Assembly (NCBI GenBank): GCA_013391845.1
Contig: CP058414.1
Span: 677,501-741,500, forward strand
DNA: 64,000 nt
Direction of reading: 5' to 3'
Source: Pseudoalteromonas shioyasakiensis
GTDB taxonomy: Bacteria; Pseudomonadota; Gammaproteobacteria; Enterobacterales; Alteromonadaceae
The notes under the pieces were generated by a model that worked only from the letters and a program-made list of their open reading frames with translations, searched no databases and had not been told where the DNA came from. The translations under genes and the position numbers were made by a program. Positions 10,163 to 20,067 of this stretch are shown here, in pieces; the first letter of the stretch is position 1, and every line of letters begins with the position of its first letter.

Positions 10163-10822
10163 TCATTTTATAACGGGCATAAACTCTCGAAAATCGATGG
10201 TCGATAAAAAGCCATCGAACTGCTTGTGCGGTTGCTGACTATCTGGGTTGGCAACCGCAAGAATATGACCAATACCAAACTCTTTTGCCGCATCGAGTAC
10301 TGCCGGGCTGTCATCCACAAATAAAGTCCGTTCCTTATCAAACTGCCATTCTTGGTGTACTTGTTGCCATAATGGTTGATGCTCTTTACTCACGCCATAT
10401 TGGTGAGTTGAGATCACGCCATCTAAGTAGTTATCGATCGCAGTTAGTTCAAACTTTAACATGGCACAATCTGGGTGTGCGTTAGTGAGCATGATCAATT
10501 GCTTGCCTGCTTTTCTTAGTTCCGTTAGAAATGGCGGAACATCTTCACGAATTCTGATTAAATGTTGAATGTCACGTTTTAACGCCATAATTGGTAAGTC
10601 AAGTTGCTGTTGCCAATAATCTAAGCAGTACCAATTAATTTGTCCGTGAACTTGTTGATAACGGTGCAAAATGTCAGCTTTTGCTTCGTCTAAACTGATT
10701 TTATGTTTATGCGCATATTGCTCGGGAATAACAGTAAGCCAAAAGTAATTATCAAAATGCAAATCGAGTAAGGTGCCATCCATATCTAACAACACAGTAT
10801 CGATTTTTGACCAATTTAACAT
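10163..10822 (-). CDS. yrfG: GMP/IMP nucleotidase YrfG (HAD family)
   Basis: A HAD-superfamily phosphatase of about 219 residues. The nucleophile motif DMDGTLLDL is at the N terminus, the Ser/Thr motif is MLTNAHP (about 113), and the acidic motif is FVDDSPAVLDAA (about 170). In E. coli YrfG removes phosphate from GMP and IMP. I chose the ATG at 10822 over the TTG six bases upstream. It is divergent from nudE, a pairing conserved in gammaproteobacteria. Confidence 0.87.
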   Translation of the reverse strand: MLNWSKIDTVLLDMDGTLLDLHFDNYFWLTVIPEQYAHKHKISLDEAKADILHRYQQVHGQINWYCLDYWQQQLDLPIMALKRDIQHLIRIREDVPPFLTELRKAGKQLIMLTNAHPDCAMLKFELTAIDNYLDGVISTHQYGVSKEHQPLWQQVHQEWQFDKERTLFVDDSPAVLDAAKEFGIGHILAVANPDSQQPHKQFDGFLSTIDFREFMPVIK

Positions 10823-10877
10823 AGGCAATTCACTTTAAAAGATTTATGATGAGCATAACTGCCATGATAGCAAATTA

Positions 10878-11456
10878 ATGCCAATGACACAGAAAAAGCA
10901 TCCTACACCACCGCAAATTTTGTCTAATGAAGTTGTCGCTAAAAGCCGACTATTTACTGTTGAATCTCTCGAATTGAAGTTCTCAAATGACGAGCAAAGG
11001 CAATACGAAAGAATTCGTGGCGGTGGCAGAGGTGCCGTTATGATTGTGCCTGTAACGGCCGATAACGAACTGTTATTAGTGCGAGAGTATTGTGCGGGTA
11101 CCAATGATTATCAGATGGGTTTTCCAAAAGGTTTAATTGACCCAGGTGAAACACCTGAGCAAGCTGCCGACCGCGAGCTCAAAGAAGAGGTTGGCTTTGG
11201 TGCTAAGCATTTCGCTGAACTTAAAAAAGTCAGTATGGCACCTAGTTACTTTAATGCCACTATGCATATTTTGTATGCCGAAGATCTTTACCCTGAAACC
11301 TTGCCTGGTGATGAGCCAGAACCGCTTGTTGTGGTGAAATGGCCAATGAGTGATTGGCAATCATTATTGCAACAAGAAGACTTTACTGAAGCACGAAGTG
11401 TCGCAGCTTTGCTATTATTAACAAAGTACTTAGAGTCGGGAGCGGGCAATGAATGA
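10878..11456 (+). CDS. nudE: ADP compounds hydrolase NudE
   Basis: A 192-residue Nudix hydrolase acting on ADP-ribose, AP3A and NADH. The Nudix box runs GLIDPGETPEQAADRELKEE then VGFG, with the conserved G, REL and EE residues. The 3' end overlaps cysQ by 8 bp, so the two form an operon that handles nucleotide by-products: NudE on dinucleoside compounds and CysQ on PAP. Confidence 0.9.
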   Translation: MPMTQKKHPTPPQILSNEVVAKSRLFTVESLELKFSNDEQRQYERIRGGGRGAVMIVPVTADNELLLVREYCAGTNDYQMGFPKGLIDPGETPEQAADRELKEEVGFGAKHFAELKKVSMAPSYFNATMHILYAEDLYPETLPGDEPEPLVVVKWPMSDWQSLLQQEDFTEARSVAALLLLTKYLESGAGNE

Positions 11457-12246
11457 TTTTTTAGAACCGTGCATTCGGTTAGCTGAGCAAGCGGGCGATG
11501 CCATTATGGCAATTTATCAGCAGGATGATATTGGTGCTGAGCAAAAGTCAGATCATACTCCGGTCACCAAGGCCGATTTAGCATCTAACGATGTATTAAT
11601 GGCAGGCTTAAAGGCTATAGCACCTGATATTCCAATTATGTCAGAAGAAACACCCATTCCAGCACTTGCAGACAGAAAAGATTGGCATCGTTATTGGTTA
11701 CTTGATCCAATGGATGGTACGGGTGAGTTTATTCTCGAAAGTGGTGATTTTGCAGTAAATATCGCTTTAGTTGAAAATAATCGTCCAGTTCTTGGCGTTA
11801 TTCATTGGCCAGCGAAACAAATAACTTATTTTGCAAGTTACCAAAATGGTGCATTTAAACGTGAAAATGGCCAAGATCAGCAAATTTCAGTAGCAACACC
11901 CGATAATTTAACCTTAGCTGTAAGCCGCAGACAAAAAATTGAAGCTGTAAGCCAGTATCTAAATACTCAGTTTGCGACTGTGGCATTAGGCTCATGTTCA
12001 CTAAAAGCTTGTATCATAGCAGAAGGTAAAGCCGATTGTTTTTTACGAATAGGGCCAACAGGTGAGTGGGATACCGGCGCTTCGCAAGTGATTGTTGAAG
12101 AAGCCGGAGGATGTATTACGGATGCTGAATTTAACCCACTCACTTATAATCAACGTGAAAGTACCGAGAATCCAGACTTTATCGTCATGGGGCACCCTGA
12201 TTGGGAATGGCAAAAAATGATTAGTCCTCATCAGCGCGGATTTTAG
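11449..12246 (+). CDS. cysQ: 3'(2'),5'-bisphosphate nucleotidase CysQ
   Basis: A 265-residue inositol-monophosphatase-fold enzyme. It turns 3'-phosphoadenosine 5'-phosphate, the by-product of the PAPS reductase encoded at 20068, into AMP. Metal-site motifs are SEET near residue 64, DPMDGTGEF (about 86-94) and GEWDTGA near 204. The family norm is DPLDGTKEF and WDTAA, so the loop has mild substitutions (Gly for Lys, Gly for Ala). The ATG overlaps the end of nudE. Confidence 0.9.
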   Translation: MNDFLEPCIRLAEQAGDAIMAIYQQDDIGAEQKSDHTPVTKADLASNDVLMAGLKAIAPDIPIMSEETPIPALADRKDWHRYWLLDPMDGTGEFILESGDFAVNIALVENNRPVLGVIHWPAKQITYFASYQNGAFKRENGQDQQISVATPDNLTLAVSRRQKIEAVSQYLNTQFATVALGSCSLKACIIAEGKADCFLRIGPTGEWDTGASQVIVEEAGGCITDAEFNPLTYNQRESTENPDFIVMGHPDWEWQKMISPHQRGF

Positions 12247-12298
12247 TGTAGTTTTGTGTGCTTTTTGTTCGGTTGAGGCTCTATTTCAATTATAACGC

Positions 12299-12326
12299 TT
12301 GATTTCTAATTTAATTGCTATATTAT
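12299..12326 (+). promoter_or_regulatory. Promoter of the initiator tRNA cluster
   Basis: TTGATT and TATTAT are spaced by 16 bp and followed by a GC-rich discriminator (AGCGCTC), typical of stringently controlled stable-RNA promoters. It lies about 60 bp before the first tRNA. Confidence 0.6.
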
Positions 12327-12384
12327 AGCGCTCTCTTCGGAACAAGGCATGGTTAACATGTTAACGTTACTTAGAGATTACAGG

Positions 12385-12461
<77 letters not shown>

Positions 12462-12524
12462 ATTTTCTGAATTGGCTGACTTCTTAAATTAAGTGAGAAG
12501 TAAAATAAACTTAATAATTACAGG

Positions 12525-12601
<77 letters not shown>

Positions 12602-12664
12602 ATTTTCTGAATTGGAAGCCAAGTTGTCATGTAAAGCAACTTTAAATAAATCTACAATTTCAGG

Positions 12665-12740
<76 letters not shown>

Positions 12741-12741
<1 letters not shown>

Positions 12742-13160
12742 ACTGAAATTAAAATTTATAGTAATCAGGCACGCGAAAGCGTGTTTTTTTATGCCTGAAA
12801 TTTAGGAGCCATGAGCCGAAGGTCGCCGGTTCGCTCTCATTAGCCACAGCTCCCGCAAGCAACTGAAATTAAAATTTATAGAAATCAGGCACGCGAAAGC
12901 GTGTTTTTTTATGCCTAAAATTTAGGCGCCATGAGCCGAAGGTCGTCGGTTCGCTCTCATTAGCCACAGCTCCCGCAAGCAACTGAAATTAAAATTTATA
13001 GTAATCAGGCACGCGAAAGCGTGTTTTTTTATGTCTGAAATTTAGGCGCCATGAGCCGCAGGTTGTCGGTTCGCTCTCATTAGCCACAGCTCCCGCAAGC
13101 AACTGAAATTAAAATTTATAGTAATCAGGCACGCGAAAGCGTGTTTTTTTATGCCTGAAA
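12741..13160 (+). repeat. 120-bp tandem repeat with tRNA-Met 3'-end relic and terminator
   Basis: Three full 120-bp units begin at 12741, 12861 and 12981, and a half unit begins at 13101. Each starts AACTGAAATTAAAATTTATA, then a CACGC-GAAA-GCGTG hairpin with seven T. A segment like the 3' half of the tRNA follows (GAGCCGAAGGTCG, then GCTCCCGCAAGC against the tRNA's GCTCCCGCAACC). Units differ by only a few bases. The layout resembles the tyrT-distal repeats of E. coli (rtT RNA), which also carry a tRNA 3' end. Confidence 0.9.
12770..12790 (+). terminator. Intrinsic terminator, repeated four times
   Basis: CACGC, GAAA tetraloop, GCGTG and seven T. The same terminator recurs at 12890-12910, 13010-13030 and 13130-13150, one per repeat unit. 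Confidence 0.9.
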
Positions 13161-13247
13161 AAGTTTTAAGCCCTAAGCTTTAAGCAGATCGAATGGGTGG
13201 GTTTTAGATAGAGAACACTTGACTCAAGTTTGTTATTAGTTAGTTTT

Positions 13248-13285
13248 TTACCGCTTACCGCTTACCGCTTACCGCTTACCGCTTA
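13248..13285. repeat. TTACCGC heptamer tandem array
   Basis: Five perfect copies of TTACCGC plus a partial unit. Read on the other strand the unit is AAGCGGT, one base from the AAGCCGT unit at 36167. Degenerate 7-bp units (TTAAGCC, CTAAGCT) also occur near 13165. Confidence 0.8.
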
Positions 13286-13344
13286 ATTTCCGATGAACTT
13301 ATTCGTTCATTTGTCACTCTTATAAACAAAAACGGAGCGCTTGG

Positions 13345-14040
13345 GTGTTAAAAAGGAATTATAAAGCATGGATCATTTCAATTACGCTGCATGTTTTGTT
13401 ATTGCTGCTATTTATTCAACATGGCAAATTTGTGAAACGGCCTTCAGTTGCCGAGCCACCAAAAGTAATCAACGCTTATGTGAGTGTTGATTTAACTGCG
13501 TTACCGAGTGTTAAGAAAACCCAAGAAAAACCTTCACCAGAACAGCCACAAATAATGCCAGATGAGGCTAAGGCTGTGCCGCAAAAAGAAGGTATACCGA
13601 AGAATGGCTCTGAACAGGTAAAAGATGCTAAAGCACTTGAAAGCTTGGTTAGTGAGCAGAGACAAGTGAGCACTGAAAACTCAAAAACAGCTGCGATACC
13701 CTTTAAAAAGCTCAACCCTTATGCGCCAATTCCACAGCTTAATTTTGAAAATAGCGCTACTAGTGCCTCTGCATTTGGACAGGTTGAAGCCGCACATAAT
13801 AATTCGTCTGTAGGCAGGGTTACAGTGCCTGCGCAATTAACCGTCTCTGATAAAGCAACCGTCGTTTGGCAAAGTGGCGATGGCAGCAAGCGTACCGAGA
13901 TGCTTAATGGTCAGTGCTATGACATTGACCTTAATTCGGTGTTTGGTAAATCTGGAGTGCCAAGCGGATCCCCAAAACCCTGTGAAGATAAAGAAGCAAA
14001 ACTATTTAAACAAATTATGAATAAATGGGGTAAAAAATAA
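13345..14040 (+). CDS. TonB/TolA-like membrane-anchored protein
   Basis: A 231-residue protein read from a GTG start preceded by GGAG. The N terminus has one membrane helix (about 9-24) with the S-x3-H pattern (S12, H16) used by TonB and TolA to contact ExbB/D or TolQ/R. A long Pro/Lys/Gln-rich linker follows (about 45-120). The small C-terminal domain holds two cysteines (in GQCYDID and KPCEDKE) that could form a disulfide in the periplasm. No exbBD or tolQR genes are adjacent. The family could not be named. Confidence 0.65.
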   Translation: MLKRNYKAWIISITLHVLLLLLFIQHGKFVKRPSVAEPPKVINAYVSVDLTALPSVKKTQEKPSPEQPQIMPDEAKAVPQKEGIPKNGSEQVKDAKALESLVSEQRQVSTENSKTAAIPFKKLNPYAPIPQLNFENSATSASAFGQVEAAHNNSSVGRVTVPAQLTVSDKATVVWQSGDGSKRTEMLNGQCYDIDLNSVFGKSGVPSGSPKPCEDKEAKLFKQIMNKWGKK

Positions 14041-14107
14041 TAACAAAACACTTTACCTCAACTTAACTTGAGCTTTTAAAGTGATTTTTTTTGTTATGGA
14101 TATCCCT

Positions 14108-14422
14108 ATGAGCTCACTAGAAAACTATTTATTAAGCCTACAGATCAATTGCTATCACACGTCAGTGATACAGGTTTATCAAGTGCAAAAGCACATTTGG
14201 CAGTCATTACAAAATAATTCTAGTTATGCGCAGAATGTAATCGAAGAGTTTCAATTAAATGGGCAACCTATGGGTTACCAGCAGAAAGCGCTATTTACAC
14301 TGGTTTTACAGCACCTCGGTTACAAAATACAGCCAACACCAGAAAACACTTTGTCGGTAAGGCATAACCATTTGTTACATGACATTCGTCTCGTCGAGCA
14401 GTTAAACGTATTCGAGGGTTAG
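14108..14422 (+). CDS. Hypothetical protein
   Basis: About 104 residues from the ATG at 14108, which follows GGATATCCCT. An upstream GTG at 14081 is in frame but lacks a ribosome-binding site. No signal peptide, membrane helix or known motif was seen. The protein is mostly helical with several Gln and His. It lies 67 bp after the TonB/TolA-like gene in the same direction and may share its transcript. Not recognised. Confidence 0.55.
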   Translation: MSSLENYLLSLQINCYHTSVIQVYQVQKHIWQSLQNNSSYAQNVIEEFQLNGQPMGYQQKALFTLVLQHLGYKIQPTPENTLSVRHNHLLHDIRLVEQLNVFEG

Positions 14423-14437
14423 CTCATGTTTTGTCGT

Positions 14438-14470
14438 TTAAAAAGGCACTTAGCCGAAACTAAGCGCCTT
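14438..14470 (-). terminator. Intrinsic terminator of the endonuclease gene
   Basis: On the minus strand AAGGCGCTTAG pairs with CTAAGTGCCTT around TTTCGG and is followed by a T-run. It lies 12 bp past the stop. Confidence 0.75.
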
Positions 14471-14482
14471 GGCATAACGAAG

Positions 14483-16123
14483 TTACCAAATCATTTCTAC
14501 AAATTCTGGGTGATCCACAAATGGGTTGCGGTTACCTTGATGTTCATAAGCAGCTTGGTTACGGTCAAGCTCTAATTGGCTAACAGGATCCTCATTATGC
14601 CATTTTAATAACATAGCAACGACCCAGCTCTCAAATACCTGATTTGATGAACCATTCAGTACAGCGTTACTGTAGGTTGTGTTGTTTTGCCATGAGCCAA
14701 TCACGTTTTCATAGCGTGTTGCCATATAGAAATACGCTCTTGCAAAGTCACCTTTAAATTCATCAATAGGTTCAAAAACCGTTCCTGAGTAATTTAATGA
14801 GCTAGCAGCGCTGCCTAATTTGCTGCCGTTACTAGAGGTATAGCTTGCACTAGCTACTTCACCAAATGGGTAGTTACTACGTTTTGAGTTGACATAACCA
14901 TCAGTGGCAAAAATGTGATGTACGTCTGAATTCATTGGTTCAACTGTTCCACCAAACCAACTTTTCGGGAAAGAATGCTCACGGTTATAGCAATCTGCTT
15001 CGCTGTTGTATGTACCACATTGATCGCTCACAGCAACATAGTTGTAGCTGTCTTGGCCTGCCGGGTTTTCTGAATAACGGTCTAAAATTGAGTTGTCATT
15101 TTCAAAATACTTATCGCGTGAAGCAACATCGTAAAAACTCCAAATTGCTGAATAGCCCTGCGAGTTGTGACCTTTAATGATGTTGTATAACTCTGTTTTC
15201 AGTGCATAACCACTAAGGCCTTGCGTTGTAACATAGTATCCAGTTGGCTCAGTTGGTGTCGTACCACCACCGTCACCGCCGCCTGAGCTATCACCTAAAC
15301 TAAACGGCGTAGCTTCTGAGCTTTGGAAGCTTGCACCACTAGCAAGTACTGTTTGACCTGACGAAAGGCTATAGCTACCGTTACCGTAAGAGCAACATAT
15401 GCCATCACCATAACTATCAAAAATAGTAAAGGTATAGTCACCATCAGTTAAACATGCTTGCTCACTGTACTGAGTATTTGCTGCATAGCTGCCGCCTGCT
15501 GCCACTGCACTACCTTGGCTATTAGTGATTTGCCAGCTGGTTTCTTCCCCATAGTTATCGGTAGTGAGGGTCAAAGATACTTGGTTATCTGCGCAGCTGC
15601 CCATAGGAGGTGGGGTTGAGCCTGTGCTTGGTGCCAAGTTATCTACATAAACTACTTCGCTGCCATCAAAACCTGCGACGTCATAAAAGCGTAAGCCAAC
15701 ATTAATAGACGTTGTTGCAGAGGCTGTATACTGGTAACTGACTTGTTGCCACTGATTAGTTAATGCTGAATTAGAATAGCCTTGATAGCCATCAACCACT
15801 AAGCGTGCTTTTACGCCGCCTTCTGTATGGTAAACCCAAGCAGAAAACTCATAACTTTCGCCCGCCACAACATCAACTAATTGTTGTAAATCGGTATTAC
15901 TTTGCGTGCCAGTATTTACCACGACTTGCGCTGAGTAATTACCTGAGTAAACCACATTACTATTAGCGCTAAGACTAATACCGCTATCTATGATGCTCCA
16001 GCTTGCAGGGCTATTTGCTGACCAAGTTTCGAAGTCGGCATTATTAACATTTGCAAATGCTGAACTCGCTAGACACAGTAAGCCACTGGCTAGCATATAT
16101 TTATTACATGTCCCGTGTGACAT
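14483..16123 (-). CDS. Secreted endonuclease I family nuclease
   Basis: A 546-residue exported protein; the signal peptide ends near AFA (residue 24). Residues about 27-165 form a carbohydrate-binding-like beta-sandwich. A second Asp/Gly-rich beta module (about 175-270) contains FDSYGDGICCSYGNG. A Gly/Thr linker leads to the catalytic EndA/NucM domain with YNREHSFPKSWF, DVHHIFATDGYVNSKRS and the C-terminal NRNPFVDHPEFVEMIW. It probably degrades extracellular DNA for phosphate or biofilm turnover. The N-terminal modules may bind polymer or matrix. Confidence 0.88.
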   Translation of the reverse strand: MSHGTCNKYMLASGLLCLASSAFANVNNADFETWSANSPASWSIIDSGISLSANSNVVYSGNYSAQVVVNTGTQSNTDLQQLVDVVAGESYEFSAWVYHTEGGVKARLVVDGYQGYSNSALTNQWQQVSYQYTASATTSINVGLRFYDVAGFDGSEVVYVDNLAPSTGSTPPPMGSCADNQVSLTLTTDNYGEETSWQITNSQGSAVAAGGSYAANTQYSEQACLTDGDYTFTIFDSYGDGICCSYGNGSYSLSSGQTVLASGASFQSSEATPFSLGDSSGGGDGGGTTPTEPTGYYVTTQGLSGYALKTELYNIIKGHNSQGYSAIWSFYDVASRDKYFENDNSILDRYSENPAGQDSYNYVAVSDQCGTYNSEADCYNREHSFPKSWFGGTVEPMNSDVHHIFATDGYVNSKRSNYPFGEVASASYTSSNGSKLGSAASSLNYSGTVFEPIDEFKGDFARAYFYMATRYENVIGSWQNNTTYSNAVLNGSSNQVFESWVVAMLLKWHNEDPVSQLELDRNQAAYEHQGNRNPFVDHPEFVEMIW

Positions 16124-16363
16124 TGTAGTTTCCTTTTTATATTTTAATAGTTTTTGCTGTTCTCAAAATGAACACAGCGAGTATAGGCTAATTGGCTTAT
16201 GTTGCAATAATGTTAATTAATAAAAGTTTCTTATTTAGGAGTTTTTGCTTTTAACATGTTTTTTTTGGATAAATGCTAAATTAATAACTAAATGGAATAT
16301 AAAAGCAGATTCTATTCTTTTTTAATCGTATCAGACCTCGTTATTCTTCACGCTCAGATAAAC

Positions 16364-16393
16364 CTTTAAAGCATTTCTATTTGGTCTTTAAAG
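16364..16393 (+). promoter_or_regulatory. Paired CTTTAAAG palindromes upstream of cysJ
   Basis: CTTTAAAG occurs at 16364-16371 and 16386-16393. The starts are 22 bp apart, two helical turns, as expected for a regulator bound twice on one face. CysB is the expected activator of cysJIH, but its sites are poorly conserved, so the assignment is open. Confidence 0.35.
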
Positions 16394-16408
16394 TCGAAAA
16401 AATTGTTC

Positions 16409-16437
16409 GCGAAATGACAGTAGCAAGTTCATTTCGC
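16409..16437 (+). promoter_or_regulatory. Leader hairpin before cysJ
   Basis: GCGAAATGA and TCATTTCGC form a perfect 9-bp stem with an 11-nt loop. It ends 33 bp before the cysJ ATG and is followed by a short T-tract. It could be an operator or an attenuator. Confidence 0.4.
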
Positions 16438-16470
16438 AGTTAACTTTTCAGGGTTACGAGGAATAAATTC

Positions 16471-18282
16471 ATGTTGTTAAGTCAACTAAATGCAGCGGCG
16501 AGCCCGCTATCGCAAGAGCAAGTACAAAAGCTGCAAGGCTTAGTGGCTGAACTTAATCCAATTCAGCAAGCGTGGGTAAGTGGTTACTTAGCTGCTAATG
16601 CCAACGCAGGTGCAATAACGGGTGGTGTTGCTGCCGCTCCAGCTGCTAGTGATGCTGCACCGTTAACTATTTTATACGGCTCTCAAACGGGTAACGCAAA
16701 AGGCGTTGCGACTAAGTTAAAAGAGCAAGCAGAGTCGCGCGGTCTAACTGTTAAGCTAGTAAACATGGCTGATTACAAACCAACTGCCCTGAAAAAAGAA
16801 AAGTTCATTACTGTTGTTGTTTCAACCTATGGTGAGGGCGAGCCACCAGAAGATGCTGAAAGCCTACATGAATTCTTAACTACTAAAAAAGCACCAAAAC
16901 TAGATGGTGTTAAAGTGGCTGTGATTGGCTTAGGTGATTCAAGCTACGAGTTCTTCTGCCAAACAGCAAAAGATTTCGAAGAGCGTTTTAACAAGCTTGG
17001 CGCAGAAACTATTTTCCAGCGTGCTGACTTAGACGTTGATTACGATGATGAAGCTGCGAAGTGGATTGATGGTGCTCTCGATGCGTTCGAGCCAGATCTT
17101 AAAGCGCAGCAAACGAGTAGTGGTCAAGTTGTAGCTATGCCATTTGGGGCAGCTGCACCAGCAGCAAGTCAGTACACTAAGCAAAATCCATTTGCTGCAG
17201 AACTAAGTGTTGTGCAAAAAATTACGGGTCGTGACTCAAGCAAAGATGTTCGTCATGTTGAAATTTCTTTAGAAGGTTCAGACATCACCTATACACCGGG
17301 TGATTCGCTAGGTGTTTACTTCTTAAATGACGAAGCACTTGTAGATGAAGTACTTTCGCTTACACAAATCGATGCATCTAGCACGATTAAATTAGGCGAC
17401 GAAGAGCTGAGTATTCGTGATGCATTAATCGAAAAATTAGAATTAACCCAGTCATACCCAGGTTTTGTTGAAAAATACGCAACAGCAACTGGCAACCCTG
17501 AATTATTAAAGTTAGTTGAAGATAAAGCAGCAATGCGTGAGTACATCGAACCTCGCCAAATCTTCGATATTATTCGTCAAAACCCAGCTCAGCTTGAAGC
17601 GCAAACTTTAGTAGATTGCTTACGTAAACTACAAGCACGTTTATATTCGATTGCATCTAGCCAAGCCGAAGTTGAAGAAGAAGTTCACTTAACTGTGGGG
17701 CTGGTTGAGTTTGATGCATTCGGTAGCGAACACTTAGGTGGTTGTTCTGGCTATTTAGCACGTCGTGCAGAAGAAGGCTGTAAAGTAAAAGTATTTAGCG
17801 AGCATAACGATAATTTCCGTCTACCGGCTAATGATGAAACGCCAATTATCATGGTAGGCCCAGGAACCGGTATTGCACCATTCCGTGCGTTTTTACAAGA
17901 GCGTGATGCTCGCGAAGCAAGCGGAAAAAACTGGTTATTCTTTGGTAACCCACATTTTACTCAAGACTTCTTATACCAGGTTGAAATTCAAGGTTACTTG
18001 AAATCAGGCTTGCTCACTAAAGTGGATGTGGCGTTTAGTCGCGATCAAGCCGAGAAGGTATATGTTCAAGATAAACTTCGCAAAAACAGCCAAGAAATAT
18101 TTGCTTGGCTAGAAGCGGGTGCTCATTTCTATATCTGTGGTGATGCAAACCGTATGGCGAAAGATGTTCATCAGGCGCTTGTTGATATCATTAAAGAAAA
18201 TAGCGGTAAAGATGACGAACAAGCAGAGCAATATTTAAAAGATTTACGTAGCGCAAATCGCTATCAGAAAGACGTGTACTAA
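16471..18282 (+). CDS. cysJ: Sulfite reductase (NADPH) flavoprotein alpha subunit
   Basis: A 603-residue flavoprotein that passes electrons from NADPH via FAD and FMN to CysI for reduction of sulfite to sulfide. Domain order: FMN flavodoxin domain (ILYGSQTGNA about 68-77, STYGEGEPPEDA), FAD domain (ARLYSIASS about 390), NADPH domain (GPGTGIAPFRAF about 458), and the typical C-terminal YQKDVY. The first gene of the cysJIH operon; the start ATG follows GAGGAATAAATTC. Confidence 0.96.
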   Translation: MLLSQLNAAASPLSQEQVQKLQGLVAELNPIQQAWVSGYLAANANAGAITGGVAAAPAASDAAPLTILYGSQTGNAKGVATKLKEQAESRGLTVKLVNMADYKPTALKKEKFITVVVSTYGEGEPPEDAESLHEFLTTKKAPKLDGVKVAVIGLGDSSYEFFCQTAKDFEERFNKLGAETIFQRADLDVDYDDEAAKWIDGALDAFEPDLKAQQTSSGQVVAMPFGAAAPAASQYTKQNPFAAELSVVQKITGRDSSKDVRHVEISLEGSDITYTPGDSLGVYFLNDEALVDEVLSLTQIDASSTIKLGDEELSIRDALIEKLELTQSYPGFVEKYATATGNPELLKLVEDKAAMREYIEPRQIFDIIRQNPAQLEAQTLVDCLRKLQARLYSIASSQAEVEEEVHLTVGLVEFDAFGSEHLGGCSGYLARRAEEGCKVKVFSEHNDNFRLPANDETPIIMVGPGTGIAPFRAFLQERDAREASGKNWLFFGNPHFTQDFLYQVEIQGYLKSGLLTKVDVAFSRDQAEKVYVQDKLRKNSQEIFAWLEAGAHFYICGDANRMAKDVHQALVDIIKENSGKDDEQAEQYLKDLRSANRYQKDVY

Positions 18283-18331
18283 TCACGTTTAAAAGCTAAC
18301 AGCCGTCACTGTAACAAATTTAGGAAATACC

Positions 18332-20029
18332 ATGAGCGAACAAGACAAAAACGTAAAGCTTTCTGATAACGAGCGTTTGAAAAGAGAAAGTAACTTTTTA
18401 CGTGGCACAATTGAACAAGATTTAAAAGACGAGATCACCGGTGGTTTCACTGCTGATAACTTCCAACTGATCCGTTTCCACGGCATGTACCAGCAAGATG
18501 ACCGTGATATTCGTCCTGAGCGCGCTAAACAAAAATTAGAGCCGTTACATAACGTTATGTTACGTGCTCGTATGCCAGGCGGCATCATCAAACCAGAGCA
18601 ATGGTTAGCGATTGATAAGTTTGCTGAAGAGAAAACCAGCTATGGCAGTATTCGTTTAACGACGCGTCAAACGTTCCAGTTCCACGGTGTGCTTAAGCCA
18701 AACATTAAAGGCATGCACCAAATGCTTAATAGCGTGGGCATTGACTCAATTGCAACTGCTGGCGATGTAAACCGAAACGTATTATGTACGACGAACCCTG
18801 TTGAGTCTGAGCTTCACCAAGAAGCTTACGAATGGGCTGCTAAGATCTCTGAACACCTATTACCAAAAACCAAAGCGTACGCTGAAATTTGGTTAGATGG
18901 TGAAAAGAGTGAAACCACTGAAGAGCCAATTTTAGGTTCAACTTACTTACCGCGTAAGTTTAAAACCACAGTAACAATTCCACCGAACAATGAAGTGGAT
19001 GTTCATGCTAACGACTTAAATTTCGTGGCGATTGCAGAAAACGGCAAGTTAGTTGGTTTTAACGTGTTAGTCGGTGGTGGTCTTGCGATGACTCACGGTG
19101 ATACAGCAACGTATCCTCGTAAAGCGGATGACTTTGGCTTTATTCCACTTGAGCACACCCTAAAAATTGCTGAGCATGTTGTGTCTGTACAGCGTGATTG
19201 GGGTAACCGCTCAAATCGTAAAAATGCGAAAACTAAGTACACACTAGACCGTGTAGGTTCTGATGTATTTAAAGCAGAAGTTGAAAAACGTGCCGGTGTT
19301 CAGTTCGAGCAGAGCCGCCCGTATGAGTTTACTCACCGTGGTGACCGTATCGGTTGGGTTGAAGGTATTGATGGTAAGCACCACTTAACGCTGTTTATCC
19401 AAAGTGGACGTATTTTAGATTACCCAAATCAACCTCTTAAAACAGGCTGCCGTAAAATTGCAGAAATTCACCAAGGTGATTTCCGTATGACGGCAAACCA
19501 AAACTTGATCATCGCAGGTGTTCCTGCGGATCAAAAAGCCGTGATCGAAGAGATTGCGCGCAACCATGGCTTAATTGATGACAGTCATACAGAGCAGCGT
19601 AAAAATTCAATGGCGTGTGTGGCATTACCAACTTGTCCATTAGCGATGGCAGAAGCTGAGCGTTATTTACCAAGCTTAATTGAGAAGACTGAAGCGCTAT
19701 TAGCTAAGCACGGAATTAGTGATGACAATATCATTATGCGTGTTGTTGGCTGCCCGAATGGCTGTGGCCGAGCAATGTTGGCTGAAGCGGGTCTTGTTGG
19801 TAAAGGTCCGGGTAAATACAACGTGTACTTAGGTGGTAACCGTGAAGGTACGCGTATTCCTAAATTGTATTTAGAAAATGTTGGCGAAGAGGTATACCTA
19901 GACGCATTCGATAAGCTAATCGGCCAATGGGCAAGTGAGCGTAATGACGGTGAGTGTTTTGGTGATTTTGTAATTCGCAAAGGCATTGTTGCTGAAGTCA
20001 AAGTTTCAGTAACCGATTTTCACGCATAA
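18332..20029 (+). CDS. cysI: Sulfite reductase (NADPH) hemoprotein beta subunit
   Basis: A 565-residue siroheme and 4Fe-4S enzyme that performs the six-electron reduction of sulfite. The cluster and siroheme cysteines are visible as CVALPTC (C-x5-C) and GCPNGCGRA (C-x3-C) in the last third. The Arg/Lys sulfite-binding stretch [13 protein letters not shown] is near residue 108. It starts 49 bp after cysJ with an AGGAAATACC ribosome-binding site. Confidence 0.96.
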   Translation: MSEQDKNVKLSDNERLKRESNFLRGTIEQDLKDEITGGFTADNFQLIRFHGMYQQDDRDIRPERAKQKLEPLHNVMLRARMPGGIIKPEQWLAIDKFAEEKTSYGSIRLTTRQTFQFHGVLKPNIKGMHQMLNSVGIDSIATAGDVNRNVLCTTNPVESELHQEAYEWAAKISEHLLPKTKAYAEIWLDGEKSETTEEPILGSTYLPRKFKTTVTIPPNNEVDVHANDLNFVAIAENGKLVGFNVLVGGGLAMTHGDTATYPRKADDFGFIPLEHTLKIAEHVVSVQRDWGNRSNRKNAKTKYTLDRVGSDVFKAEVEKRAGVQFEQSRPYEFTHRGDRIGWVEGIDGKHHLTLFIQSGRILDYPNQPLKTGCRKIAEIHQGDFRMTANQNLIIAGVPADQKAVIEEIARNHGLIDDSHTEQRKNSMACVALPTCPLAMAEAERYLPSLIEKTEALLAKHGISDDNIIMRVVGCPNGCGRAMLAEAGLVGKGPGKYNVYLGGNREGTRIPKLYLENVGEEVYLDAFDKLIGQWASERNDGECFGDFVIRKGIVAEVKVSVTDFHA

Positions 20030-20067
20030 TTTTATAAGCGACACCGCTTTAAGGTTTGGAATTAACC

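Larger units (their letters stand above)
16124..16470. other. Intergenic leader between endonuclease and cysJ
   Basis: 347 bp, A/T-rich, containing divergent promoters. Two structures are visible: a pair of CTTTAAAG palindromes and a 9-bp hairpin, listed separately. No small gene was seen. Confidence 0.6.

Noticed and set aside
10844..11104. Minus-strand frame opposite nudE
   Set aside because: It shadows a clear Nudix gene and has no ribosome-binding site or motif.
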